From Flexilinea sp. (GTDB taxonomy: Bacteria; Chloroflexota; Anaerolineae; Anaerolineales; Anaerolineaceae), in NCBI GenBank assembly GCA_026645735.1, contig JAPKMT010000033.1, positions 1 through 38,094 on the forward strand: a stretch of 38,094 nucleotides of DNA. Reading direction: 5' to 3'. Numbering within the stretch: the first letter of the stretch is position 1; each line of letters begins with the position of its first letter. Made by a program: the position numbers and the translations under genes. Positions 26,329 through 34,959 of the stretch are shown here, piece after piece. The notes beneath the pieces are model-generated. The model ran no database searches, had not been told where the DNA came from, and worked only from the letters and a program-made list of their open reading frames with translations.

Positions 26329-27372
26329 ATGAATAAACAATGGGAACTCTTTAAAAAAGCAGCAAGAGGGGAAAAAACAGATCAGGTTTTACTGGGATTG
26401 ATCGTTGACAGCCCATGGATCCCGGGATATGCAGGAATTGACACACTGGATTATTATCTTGACGAAAATTTATGGTTCGATGTTAATATGAAGCTGCGTG
26501 ATCGTTTTCCAGAAGCTGTCATGATCCCCGGCTTTTGGTGGGAATATGGCATGGCGATTGAAGCATCTGCATTTGGGGGACATATTCTTTTCCATCATGA
26601 TCAGCCACCTTCTGTCGAACCTTTCAGCACTGATTTGCTGTTCTGGGCGACTCATATTAAGAAACAGAATCCGGAGTCTTCCGGATTTATGCCGCTGGTA
26701 TTAAGGCAAATTGAACGTATGGATCGACGACTTGAACCTTATGGATTAGGACAGCATATCGCCTGCGCCCGTGGAATTCTGACAGTGACTTCCTGGTTCA
26801 TGGGTGTTACAACATTGATGGAATCATTGATTTCCGATCCGGATTCGATCACCCCAATTTTGGAGAAAGTAACCGACACAATTATCGACTGGCTTGATGC
26901 ACAGTTGAAACGAATGCGTGAACCGGATGGCGTCATGGTTTTGGATGATTTGGTTGGAATGATTTCCAAACGACAATATCAGAAAATGGTAGAACCCCAT
27001 TTTAAACGGATTTGGGATCATTTTAAAGGGAAAATTCGAATTTATCATAATGATACGCCTTGTGAGCATCTCTATCCTGTTTTAAAGGATGCCGGTTTTG
27101 ATGTTTTCAATTTTTCTCACAAAGCTGAAATTTCACAAACCAGACAACTGATGGGTGACTGCATTGTTTTATTGGGGAATGTTGCTCCACGAGATCTGGG
27201 AGTTTATGGAACACCGGATCAGGTATATCAGGCCGCGTGGCGTTGCTTGGAACAATCCAAAAATGACGGCAAATTAATTCTTTCTTTTGGCGGTGGCGTA
27301 TCTCCGGATACACCCTCAGAAAATATTGATGCCATGTGCAATGCAGTTAAAGATTGGAATAATCAAAGTTGA
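26329..27372 (+). CDS. UroD-fold methyltransferase-like protein 3
   Basis: A 347-residue third UroD-superfamily protein, starting directly after the previous stop. The metal-site region is IYHNDTPCEHLYPVLKDAGFDVFNFSH: the His and Cys are three residues further apart than in the standard H-x-C-G motif, as in some substrate-binding (MT1-type) methyltransferases. The end is LSFGGGVSPDTPSENIDAM. Three adjacent, mutually diverged paralogues imply different partners or substrates rather than simple duplication. Confidence 0.85.
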   Translation: MNKQWELFKKAARGEKTDQVLLGLIVDSPWIPGYAGIDTLDYYLDENLWFDVNMKLRDRFPEAVMIPGFWWEYGMAIEASAFGGHILFHHDQPPSVEPFSTDLLFWATHIKKQNPESSGFMPLVLRQIERMDRRLEPYGLGQHIACARGILTVTSWFMGVTTLMESLISDPDSITPILEKVTDTIIDWLDAQLKRMREPDGVMVLDDLVGMISKRQYQKMVEPHFKRIWDHFKGKIRIYHNDTPCEHLYPVLKDAGFDVFNFSHKAEISQTRQLMGDCIVLLGNVAPRDLGVYGTPDQVYQAAWRCLEQSKNDGKLILSFGGGVSPDTPSENIDAMCNAVKDWNNQS

Positions 27373-27409
27373 TAAACAGGGAATGGAATTCTTTTTATAA
27401 GAGGACGAG

Positions 27410-28834
27410 ATGATAAAAAAATGGAATTTTCCAGAGGATCGTTTTTTTGATCCGGATGCATCGCAGAAGAAAATTGCAATGGAATTATATGAATCAGTAA
27501 AAGATCTACCCATTGTCAGCCCCCATGGACATGTTGATCCCAAACTGTTTAGCCGAGATTCAAAAGGTTTTGGTACTCCTGCTGATTTATTAATCATTCC
27601 GGATCATTATGTCTTCCGCCTTTTTTATTCTCAAGGACTCCCTCTCGAGGATTTTGGAATTCAACGGAAAGATGGTTCCAAAGAAGGAATCGAACAGGAT
27701 CATCGGAAAATTTGGCAGCGTTTTGCTGACCATTTTTATCTGCTCAGAACAACAGCATCGTACAGCTGGCTGGCATACGAATTTAAAGTGGTTTTGGGAA
27801 TCGAAGAAATTCCTGACACTGAAAATGCTCAGAATATATATGATGAAATACAGGAAAAATTAAATTCGCCCGAATTTAAGCCAAGAAATCTATTCGATCG
27901 ATTTCAGATAGAAGTTTTGAGCACTACGGATGGTGCTGCTGATCCGTTGTCAATCCATCAGGAAATTAAAAATTCCGAATGGAAAGGAAACATCATTCCT
28001 GCTTTCCGTCCAGATGCAGTAATGAATTTGGGCTCACCTGATTTTAAAAAAGAAATTAATCAACTGTCTGGAATCAGCGGAGTAGATATCATTGATTTCA
28101 AATCCTATATTCAAGCGCTTGAATCACGTCGTCGGTTTTTCAAGACAATGGGAGCAGTTTCAACGGATCATGCTGTTGTCAGCCCTTTGACTTCAGAACT
28201 CACCGAGTCAGAGTTGGATAGACTTTTCCAAAAAGCACTGAAAGGCGAATCAACTGAAGCTGATCAGGCTGCATTTTCCGGTCATATGTTGAATGAGATG
28301 GCACGAATGAGCTGTGAAGATGGCATGGTAATGCAGCTTCACTCCGGGGTTTTCAGAAACCACAATCATATGATTTATGATCGATTTGGTGCCGATAAAG
28401 GTTGCGATATTCCGATAACAACAGAATTTACACGCAATTTACAGCCTTTGTTGACGAAATATGGCAATGATCCACGTTTTACCCTGTGTTTATTTACTGT
28501 AGATGAATATACCTATTCACGCGAATTAGCGCCGCTTGCCGGACATTACCCCGCCATCCGTCTCGGACCTCCCTGGTGGTTTAACGATAGTTGGAATGGA
28601 ATGTCGCGCTTTTTTGACTCTGTTACTGAAACTGCCGGATTGTATAATCTGAGCGGATTTATCGATGATACCAGAGCATTTCCCAGTATCCCTGCAAGAC
28701 ATGATGTGTGGAGAAGAGTGGTATCCAACTGGTTGGCAAAAATGGTCGTTCGATCTTTTATCGATATGACTGATGCGTTTGAGTTGGCGAATATGCTCGT
28801 CTATCAACAACCAAAGGCTGTATATAAACTCTGA
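27410..28834 (+). CDS. uxaC: Uronate isomerase UxaC
   Basis: A 474-residue amidohydrolase-fold enzyme that converts D-glucuronate to D-fructuronate and D-galacturonate to D-tagaturonate. The metal HxH is His39/His41 in SPHGHVDP. LHSGVFRNHNH and the late WWFNDSWNGM and GFIDDTRAFPSIPARHDVWRRV are characteristic, and the length is normal. GAGG precedes the ATG. It opens the uronate module, immediately after the three UroD-like genes, and its product would pass to the next enzyme. Confidence 0.95.
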   Translation: MIKKWNFPEDRFFDPDASQKKIAMELYESVKDLPIVSPHGHVDPKLFSRDSKGFGTPADLLIIPDHYVFRLFYSQGLPLEDFGIQRKDGSKEGIEQDHRKIWQRFADHFYLLRTTASYSWLAYEFKVVLGIEEIPDTENAQNIYDEIQEKLNSPEFKPRNLFDRFQIEVLSTTDGAADPLSIHQEIKNSEWKGNIIPAFRPDAVMNLGSPDFKKEINQLSGISGVDIIDFKSYIQALESRRRFFKTMGAVSTDHAVVSPLTSELTESELDRLFQKALKGESTEADQAAFSGHMLNEMARMSCEDGMVMQLHSGVFRNHNHMIYDRFGADKGCDIPITTEFTRNLQPLLTKYGNDPRFTLCLFTVDEYTYSRELAPLAGHYPAIRLGPPWWFNDSWNGMSRFFDSVTETAGLYNLSGFIDDTRAFPSIPARHDVWRRVVSNWLAKMVVRSFIDMTDAFELANMLVYQQPKAVYKL

Positions 28835-28865
28835 TGATTTGCCTGGAAAACGAGAAGGAACAGAT

Positions 28866-30269
28866 ATGACTTATCAAAAAATTGAAAAATCAACCGTATC
28901 TCTTGATGGAACCGATTTATCGTTATGGAAAGACGAAAATGGGGATCGATTTCTAAGTTACTCAGGTAATTCCATGGAACTACGGGATCAAATTAACCCA
29001 GGGATATTCGCACTTTCATCTTCCAATGCAGCATTGTTGCGGGAAAAATTTACTTGGTTAAACCCACAACCGCTTGGATTGCAGACCAGCGCAGGAACTG
29101 GTGATCGGCTTGGCCTGGCAACTTCGGGTCATATTCTGGCCTTTGAAGGATCAGGTATTGCTCCGGTTTTTGCTCAGCAATCTGTGCGAGAGAATATTAG
29201 GACACATCGAACTCCTCAACAAGTGATGGATGATGCCATGTGGGGTATTTTTGAAATGGGATGGAAATTGCCATGGGGTGCTGACGGTGATCATCTAAAA
29301 AATTCAGAAGATATCAAAAGTTTTGTTGATGCCGGTTACACCTTTTTCACAATCGACCCTGGAGCTTATGTCTGCAATGTAGATCCAGAATCCAGTGAAG
29401 CCAAATTAAAAGAATCATTAAAAGAATTTGATTTTGAAGCATTCCAAATTTCACTGGAGTCTTTGCTAATATCCTACAATACAACAAAGATTCCTGTTGA
29501 GAATATTCATTGCAGCGATTATGATGTTTTGACCGCATTGATCAAATACGGTAAAGCGATCCTGCATGTTAAAGAAATGTATTCCGATGTCAGTCAGCGC
29601 ATGGCTTCGAAACCATTTGATTTTGAAGTTTCTGTGGATGAAACTGACTGGCCAACCTCCGTTTTCGAACATTTTTTCATCGCAAATGAGATGAGTCGCC
29701 TTGGAATTCAATGGACATCTCTGGCACCCCGATTTATTGGCAGATTTGAAAAAGGTGTCGATTATATCGGGGAACTATGCCGATTCGAAACTGAGTATAA
29801 AAACCATGCAGCCATCCAAAAATATTTTGGGAATTACAAGATAAGTCTGCACTCTGGCAGTGATAAATTTAGCATTTACCGGATCTGTGCAATTAATAGC
29901 GATTACAAAATCCATCTAAAAACAGCCGGAACGAGCTATCTGGAAGCCCTGCGTGTGCTGGCAGCGACTGAGCCAAAATTATTTCGAGAAATATATGCCT
30001 TCAGCAGAAAACAATATGAAATCGATAAAGTCTCTTATCATGTTTCTGCGGAATTTGCGAAAATGCGGGCACCTGAAGATTTATCAGACGATCAACTGCC
30101 AGATTTGCTGAATGATTTCCACGCCAGACAAGCACTGCATGTTTGTTTTGGCTCGGTTTTAGACCATTTTGGAAAAGAATTTTTAGTGATTCTCAAGAAA
30201 AACAGGGACCTTTATGATGCTCAGATAAAAACTCATTTTGATCGGCATCTGGCAGATTTTATTCATTGA
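28866..30269 (+). CDS. uxaE: Tagaturonate/fructuronate epimerase UxaE
   Basis: A 467-residue protein resembling the Thermotoga UxaE family, which interconverts D-tagaturonate and D-fructuronate by C3/C4-type epimerisation and joins galacturonate and glucuronate breakdown. Seen are HTGKT-like TAGTSYLEALRVLAATEPKLFREI, LHSGSDKFSIY and the N-terminal WGADGDHLKN. The start at 28866 has AGGA eight bases upstream; the open frame extends back over uxaC and that part should be ignored. It lies 31 bases after uxaC. Presence of UxaC, UxaE and a mannonate-forming reductase, but no altronate enzymes, suggests all uronate flows through fructuronate. Confidence 0.88.
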   Translation: MTYQKIEKSTVSLDGTDLSLWKDENGDRFLSYSGNSMELRDQINPGIFALSSSNAALLREKFTWLNPQPLGLQTSAGTGDRLGLATSGHILAFEGSGIAPVFAQQSVRENIRTHRTPQQVMDDAMWGIFEMGWKLPWGADGDHLKNSEDIKSFVDAGYTFFTIDPGAYVCNVDPESSEAKLKESLKEFDFEAFQISLESLLISYNTTKIPVENIHCSDYDVLTALIKYGKAILHVKEMYSDVSQRMASKPFDFEVSVDETDWPTSVFEHFFIANEMSRLGIQWTSLAPRFIGRFEKGVDYIGELCRFETEYKNHAAIQKYFGNYKISLHSGSDKFSIYRICAINSDYKIHLKTAGTSYLEALRVLAATEPKLFREIYAFSRKQYEIDKVSYHVSAEFAKMRAPEDLSDDQLPDLLNDFHARQALHVCFGSVLDHFGKEFLVILKKNRDLYDAQIKTHFDRHLADFIH

Positions 30270-30409
30270 TGGAAAACGGGGTAAAGTCTGACTGAATGTG
30301 ATAATTATTGTTATAACAAGCGAAATAAAAATATCTCGGTTTAACCAAATATATAAGATCGATCTGGGTAAAAAAGAATATTCAAGTAAGAACAAGAAAA
30401 AGGTGAAAA

Positions 30410-31681
30410 ATGGAAGTATCAAAAGCAGTTTTTGGTTATGGGAGTTCGGATTCAGATGCGCTTCTTACAAATCAGGAAGTTTTTGACATTCTGAATGGTG
30501 TTTTTACTGCGAATGATCTTACCGGACAACGTGTATTGGTGGTCATTCCTGACAGTACACGCACGATGCCGCTGCCAGTTTTTTTTCAGTTTTTTGTAAA
30601 ACTTTTACGCGGAAAAGTGGCAAAAATGGATTTCATCATCGCTCTTGGTACGCATCTTCCCATGAGCGATGAAGCTATTTGCCATCATCTTGGAATTTCA
30701 GTAAATGAAATGAACAGCACCTATCAGGATATCCATTTTTTTAATCACGAGTGGAACCAAGAAGAAACATTTATCGATTTGGGTAGATTTGAGGCAGATG
30801 AAATCAGCCGTTTGACATATGGAACAATTCAAAAAGATGTGACCGTTCAAATCAATAAGATTATTCTTGATTATGATCTCCTGATTGTTTGCGGCCCAAT
30901 TTTTCCACATGAAGTCATGGGATTTTCCGGAGGAACCAAATACTTCTTTCCAGGAATCAGCGGTCCTGAGTTTATTAATACAACTCATTGGATCGGGGCC
31001 ATGAACACATGTATTAAAACGATCGGAGTCCGTGATACACCGCAGCGGGATTTGTTGGAGAGAGCTGCATCATGGATACCGGTTCCTCGTTTATATTGTT
31101 GTCCAGTAGTCAAATCAGAAGGCATTTATGGGTTATTTGCCGGCGATCCGTATGAGACCTGGAAAAAAGCGGCGGATCTGTCTGCTGAAGTCCATGTGGA
31201 ATATAAATCAAAAACATTTCACACCGTTCTGTCTGTGATGCCTTATCTGTATGACGATATATGGACTGCAGCCAAAGGAATGTATAAACTGGAAGCTGTC
31301 GTAGAAGACAATGGAGAACTCATTATTTACGCACCGCATATCGATGAGATCAGCTATACGCATGGGAAAATATTGGACAGAATTGGATATCATTGCCGGG
31401 ATTATTTTGTACATCAATGGGAAAAATTCAAAGATGAACCATGGGGTGTTTTGGCTCATTCCACACACCTTACAGGACTAGGAACTTTTGAAAATGGTGT
31501 TGAAAAAAAACGAATTCGAGTGACATTAGCCACACGAATTCCAAAAGGACGCTGCGAAATGCTGGGATTGGGATATATCAATCCATCCGATGTGATACCG
31601 GAATCCTATCAAAACAAGGAAAATGAAGGCATTCTCTTTGTCCCGCACGCAGGAGAAACGCTTTATAAAATTCGACAATGA
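30410..31681 (+). CDS. LarA-family hydroxyacid racemase/epimerase (homologue 2); candidate aldonate C2 epimerase
   Basis: A 423-residue member of the nickel-dependent lactate racemase superfamily, well diverged from the copy at 7885-9141. The key residues remain: His82 in GTHLPM, His167 and Lys177 in PHEVMGFSGGTK, and His193 at the Ni-ligand spacing of +26 from His167. PDSTRTMP matches the substrate-arginine region. The superfamily includes, to my knowledge, a D-gluconate 2-epimerase (GntE), whose reaction links gluconate and mannonate. Its place between uronate epimerase, mannonate-forming reductase and 6-phosphogluconate dehydrogenase makes that activity a good inference. AAGGTG lies just before the ATG. 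Cofactor genes larBCE are absent here. Confidence 0.85.
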   Translation: MEVSKAVFGYGSSDSDALLTNQEVFDILNGVFTANDLTGQRVLVVIPDSTRTMPLPVFFQFFVKLLRGKVAKMDFIIALGTHLPMSDEAICHHLGISVNEMNSTYQDIHFFNHEWNQEETFIDLGRFEADEISRLTYGTIQKDVTVQINKIILDYDLLIVCGPIFPHEVMGFSGGTKYFFPGISGPEFINTTHWIGAMNTCIKTIGVRDTPQRDLLERAASWIPVPRLYCCPVVKSEGIYGLFAGDPYETWKKAADLSAEVHVEYKSKTFHTVLSVMPYLYDDIWTAAKGMYKLEAVVEDNGELIIYAPHIDEISYTHGKILDRIGYHCRDYFVHQWEKFKDEPWGVLAHSTHLTGLGTFENGVEKKRIRVTLATRIPKGRCEMLGLGYINPSDVIPESYQNKENEGILFVPHAGETLYKIRQ

Positions 31682-31732
31682 TCGATTCGATTTTTTGTAC
31701 ATTTCTTTCGAATTATCTAATAAGGAGAAATT

Positions 31733-32551
31733 ATGATACCTGATTTTTGCATTAAAGAGAAAGTAATTGTTGTAACAGGTGGAGCCGGAGCAATATGCGG
31801 TACCATGTGCCGGACATTTGGAGAAGCCGGAGCAAAAGTTGCAGTTCTGGATCTGCGTCAGGATTTTGCTCAAAAAATTGCCGATGAAATTAATGAAAAA
31901 GGGGGTGAAGCGATTGGTGTCGCTTGCAATGTTCTTGAAAAAGACAGCATCGAAGCTGCATCTGAAATCGTTATGCAGCAATGGGGTCGGGTCGACATAT
32001 TGATCAATGGAGCAGGCGGGAACAAACCTCAGGCAACAACCAATCAACAGGTTTCTTTTTTTGATCTTCCGGCCGATGCAATTCAGTGGGTTTTTAATCT
32101 AAATTGTCTCGGAGCAATGCTTCCAAGTCAGGTCTTTGGAAAGATTATGGCAAAAACCGGCGAAGGTTGTATTTTAAATATCTCCAGTATGAATGCATTT
32201 CGCCCGTTAACAAGAATCCCGGCATATAGCGCTGCCAAAGCGGGAATTAATAATTTTACACAGTGGCTGGCAGTAGATATGGCCAAAAATGTCTCACCAA
32301 AAATTCGTGTAAATGCGATCGCTCCCGGATTTTTTATCGGCAATCAAAATCGTGATCTGCTGATCGATAAAGAGACTGGTGGATTAACGGAACGTGGGCA
32401 ATCCATCATCAATCTGACACCGATGAACAGATTCGGCGAGTTTGAAGAACTGATGGGAGCAACTTTATTCCTGATATCGCCCGCTTCAGAATTCATAACA
32501 GGCGTAGTGATTCCGGTAGATGGTGGATTTTCGTCATTTTCCGGTGTTTAA
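31733..32551 (+). CDS. SDR-family fructuronate reductase/D-mannonate oxidoreductase-like
   Basis: A 272-residue short-chain dehydrogenase. It shows TGGAGAICGTM as the nucleotide-binding glycine motif, LDLR after the second strand (favouring NADH through Asp), INGAGGNKPQATT, the catalytic Ser in SSMNAF and YSAAK with Tyr and Lys. NGAGGN-P-ATT is characteristic of the SDR-type D-mannonate oxidoreductases (Bacillus YjmF/UxuB-like), which reduce D-fructuronate to D-mannonate. GGAG precedes the ATG. No mannonate dehydratase follows, so the fate of mannonate is open. Confidence 0.88.
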   Translation: MIPDFCIKEKVIVVTGGAGAICGTMCRTFGEAGAKVAVLDLRQDFAQKIADEINEKGGEAIGVACNVLEKDSIEAASEIVMQQWGRVDILINGAGGNKPQATTNQQVSFFDLPADAIQWVFNLNCLGAMLPSQVFGKIMAKTGEGCILNISSMNAFRPLTRIPAYSAAKAGINNFTQWLAVDMAKNVSPKIRVNAIAPGFFIGNQNRDLLIDKETGGLTERGQSIINLTPMNRFGEFEELMGATLFLISPASEFITGVVIPVDGGFSSFSGV

Positions 32552-32578
32552 AAATTTGACAATTCAGAGGTATTTGCC

Positions 32579-33505
32579 ATGAGTGAAAGCTCAGAACTAA
32601 CAAAAAAATTATTATCTTTGCAACCACAACATAAATTTTTTGTCGGAATTGATTCGGATGGCTGTGTTTACGATGCAATGGAGATTAAACAGAAAGAATG
32701 TTTTTGCCCAAATACGATCCGGGTATGGGAACTGCAGCCAATTTCGAAATATGCAAGAGAAGCGGTGGAATTTGTTAATCTTTATTCGAAATGGCGCGGA
32801 ATTAATCGCTGGCCTGCTTTAATCAAAGTATTTGAACTTCTTAAAGAACGACCGGAAGTAATTCGCAGAAAAGCGTATATCCCAACAGGCGATGATATTC
32901 GTGCTTTTATCGCAAGCGGTTTGCCAACAAGCGATTCGGGTTTAAAAAAATATATGCAAATGCAAAGCAGTCGTGAATTAGATCAGGCGTGGGAATGGAC
33001 TACGTCGGTCAATGAAACGATCAAGAAAATTGTTCATGGATTAATGCCGTTCCCATTTTCAAAAGATAGTATGGAAGCGCTTCAAAATGATGCTGATGTC
33101 TTTTGTGTTTCAGCAACTCCGACCGAAGCATTGGAGCGGGAATGGCAGTCAGGCAGTATTGATCATTTAGTCCGGATGATTTGTGGACAGGAAATAGGAA
33201 CCAAAGAGGATATCCTGCGACATGGTGCGCTTGGCAAGTATGAGCCGAATCATGTCTTGATGATGGGAGATGCTCCCGGTGACCTCAAAGCAGCTCGCGC
33301 GGTGAATGCACTTTTCTTCCCGATCAACCCCGGCCATGAAGAGGAATCCTGGGAACAGTTTTATACAGAAGGATACAAAAAATTTTTAGATGGATCTTTC
33401 CATGGTTCTTATGAAAAGATGTTAATCGATGAATTTGAAAAATTGCTCCCTGAAATTCCACCCTGGAATCTGAAGCAAACTGATGAAAACGGAAAATCAC
33501 ATTGA
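32579..33505 (+). CDS. HAD-superfamily phosphatase-like protein
   Basis: A 308-residue cytoplasmic HAD enzyme. Motif I is GIDSDGCVYDAM (nucleophile and acid Asp), motif II the CVSATPTE stretch and motif IV GDAPGDLKAA. A large helical cap (about residues 40-180) lies between motifs I and II. It probably hydrolyses a phosphorylated sugar or sugar acid, or cleans up a damaged metabolite. Being in the middle of the uronate/gluconate genes it may relate to 6-phosphogluconate or a side product. The substrate cannot be inferred. Confidence 0.8.
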   Translation: MSESSELTKKLLSLQPQHKFFVGIDSDGCVYDAMEIKQKECFCPNTIRVWELQPISKYAREAVEFVNLYSKWRGINRWPALIKVFELLKERPEVIRRKAYIPTGDDIRAFIASGLPTSDSGLKKYMQMQSSRELDQAWEWTTSVNETIKKIVHGLMPFPFSKDSMEALQNDADVFCVSATPTEALEREWQSGSIDHLVRMICGQEIGTKEDILRHGALGKYEPNHVLMMGDAPGDLKAARAVNALFFPINPGHEEESWEQFYTEGYKKFLDGSFHGSYEKMLIDEFEKLLPEIPPWNLKQTDENGKSH

Positions 33506-33537
33506 TTTCGATTGATACGTTGAAAGGAGAGAACACT

Positions 33538-34950
33538 ATGTCTAAGGCAAAAATTGGTCTGATTGGGCTGGGTGTGATGGGTACAAACCTGGCGTTAAAT
33601 ATTGAACGAAATGGTTTTCCAATTGCAGTCTACAATCGGACTTTAGAAAAAACAAAAGAATTCTTAAAAGGTGAAGCCTCCGGCAAACAGGTTTTCGGAG
33701 CTGAAACGATTGAAGAAATGATAGTCATGCTCGAAAAACCGCGCAGAATCATCATGTTGGTAAAAGCAGGCAGCGCAGTTGACGAAACAATTGAACTGGT
33801 TAAACCATTTCTGGAAAAGGGAGATATTTTGATAGATGCCGGAAATTCTTTCTTCCAAGATACGGAAAGAAGAAGTGAATATCTGTCAAAAAGCGGTCTG
33901 AATTTCTTCGGGATGGGAGTCAGCGGCGGAGAAGAAGGAGCTCTTTGGGGGCCCAGCATTATGCCTGGCGGTCAGAAAGATTGTTGGGAAGCGCTACGTC
34001 CCATACTAAAATCGATCGCAGCAAAATATACGGACGGTGAACCTTGTGTCGAATATATTGGACCACGAGGCAGCGGCCACTACGTCAAGATGGTCCACAA
34101 CGGCATTGAATATGGGGATATGCAGTTGATTGCAGAAACGTATGATCTGCTTCACAGAGGTCTCAATCTGCAACAGAATGAACTGCATAAAATTTTCTCA
34201 AAATGGAATCACGGAGTTTTGAAATCATATTTGATCGAGATAACTGAACATATTCTCACGAAATATGATCCGGAAACCGGTAAACCGATGGTAGATATTA
34301 TTCTGGATGAGGCACAGCAAAAGGGAACCGGTAAATGGACAGCGCAGAATGCCCTGGATATCGGAGCTCCTACACCAACTTTAAACAGTGGGGTCGAATG
34401 TCGTATTTTATCATCACTGAAAGAGGAACGTGTTCATGCCAGCGAAATTCTCACAGGACCCAATTCAAAATATGAGGGCAATAAAGAAAAACTGATCAGC
34501 GCAGCAGAAAATTCACTGTATTGTGCAAAAATCGCATCGTATGCGCAGGGATTGGGATTATTGAAGATAGCCAGTAAAGAATACGGCTACGAATTGAATC
34601 TGGGAGAAATTGCAAAGATTTGGCGGGCCGGTTGTATTATTCGGGCTGATTTTCTCAATGATATTACACGGGCATATGAAGTGAATCCGGAATTACAGAA
34701 TTTGATGCTGGACGATTTTTTTCATCAGGCGATTGAATCCCGTCAGTCGGATTGGCGATTTATTGTAAAAACATCCGTTGATCTGGGTATTCCCATGTTA
34801 GCCACTTCCTCAGCATTATCTTATTATGACAGTTACCGAAGCGAAGTTCTTCCTGCAAATCTGACGCAGGCACAGCGAGATTTCTTCGGTGCCCATACGT
34901 ATCGCAGAATTGATAAGGAAGGAAGTTTCCACACCATTTGGGAAAGTTAG
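33538..34950 (+). CDS. gnd: 6-Phosphogluconate dehydrogenase, decarboxylating
   Basis: A 470-residue enzyme converting 6-phosphogluconate to ribulose-5-phosphate, CO2 and NAD(P)H. GLGVMGTN is the nucleotide motif, with YNRT following the second strand. Further signatures are GMGVSGGEEGALWGPSIMPGG, KMVHNGIEYGDMQ with the catalytic Lys, and FFGAHTYRR near the end. The ATG at 33538 has AGGAGA seven bases upstream; the open frame before it overlaps the HAD gene. Full length (470) is typical of the long decarboxylating form. Its presence in a uronate module, where a KDG pathway would be expected, is the main clue that carbon enters as gluconate/6-phosphogluconate. Confidence 0.95.
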   Translation: MSKAKIGLIGLGVMGTNLALNIERNGFPIAVYNRTLEKTKEFLKGEASGKQVFGAETIEEMIVMLEKPRRIIMLVKAGSAVDETIELVKPFLEKGDILIDAGNSFFQDTERRSEYLSKSGLNFFGMGVSGGEEGALWGPSIMPGGQKDCWEALRPILKSIAAKYTDGEPCVEYIGPRGSGHYVKMVHNGIEYGDMQLIAETYDLLHRGLNLQQNELHKIFSKWNHGVLKSYLIEITEHILTKYDPETGKPMVDIILDEAQQKGTGKWTAQNALDIGAPTPTLNSGVECRILSSLKEERVHASEILTGPNSKYEGNKEKLISAAENSLYCAKIASYAQGLGLLKIASKEYGYELNLGEIAKIWRAGCIIRADFLNDITRAYEVNPELQNLMLDDFFHQAIESRQSDWRFIVKTSVDLGIPMLATSSALSYYDSYRSEVLPANLTQAQRDFFGAHTYRRIDKEGSFHTIWES

Positions 34951-34959
34951 GAGTGAATC

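Noticed and set aside
24102-27372. Annotation of the three UroD-like genes as haem-biosynthesis HemE
   Set aside because: There is no haem or sirohaem gene nearby, they are three diverged paralogues, and their motifs and the accompanying corrinoid protein and activator fit methyl transfer.
31526-32047. Minus-strand open frame of 173 codons
   Set aside because: Spans the end of the second LarA homologue and the start of the SDR gene in antisense, including the intergenic ribosome site; composition is that of a shadow.
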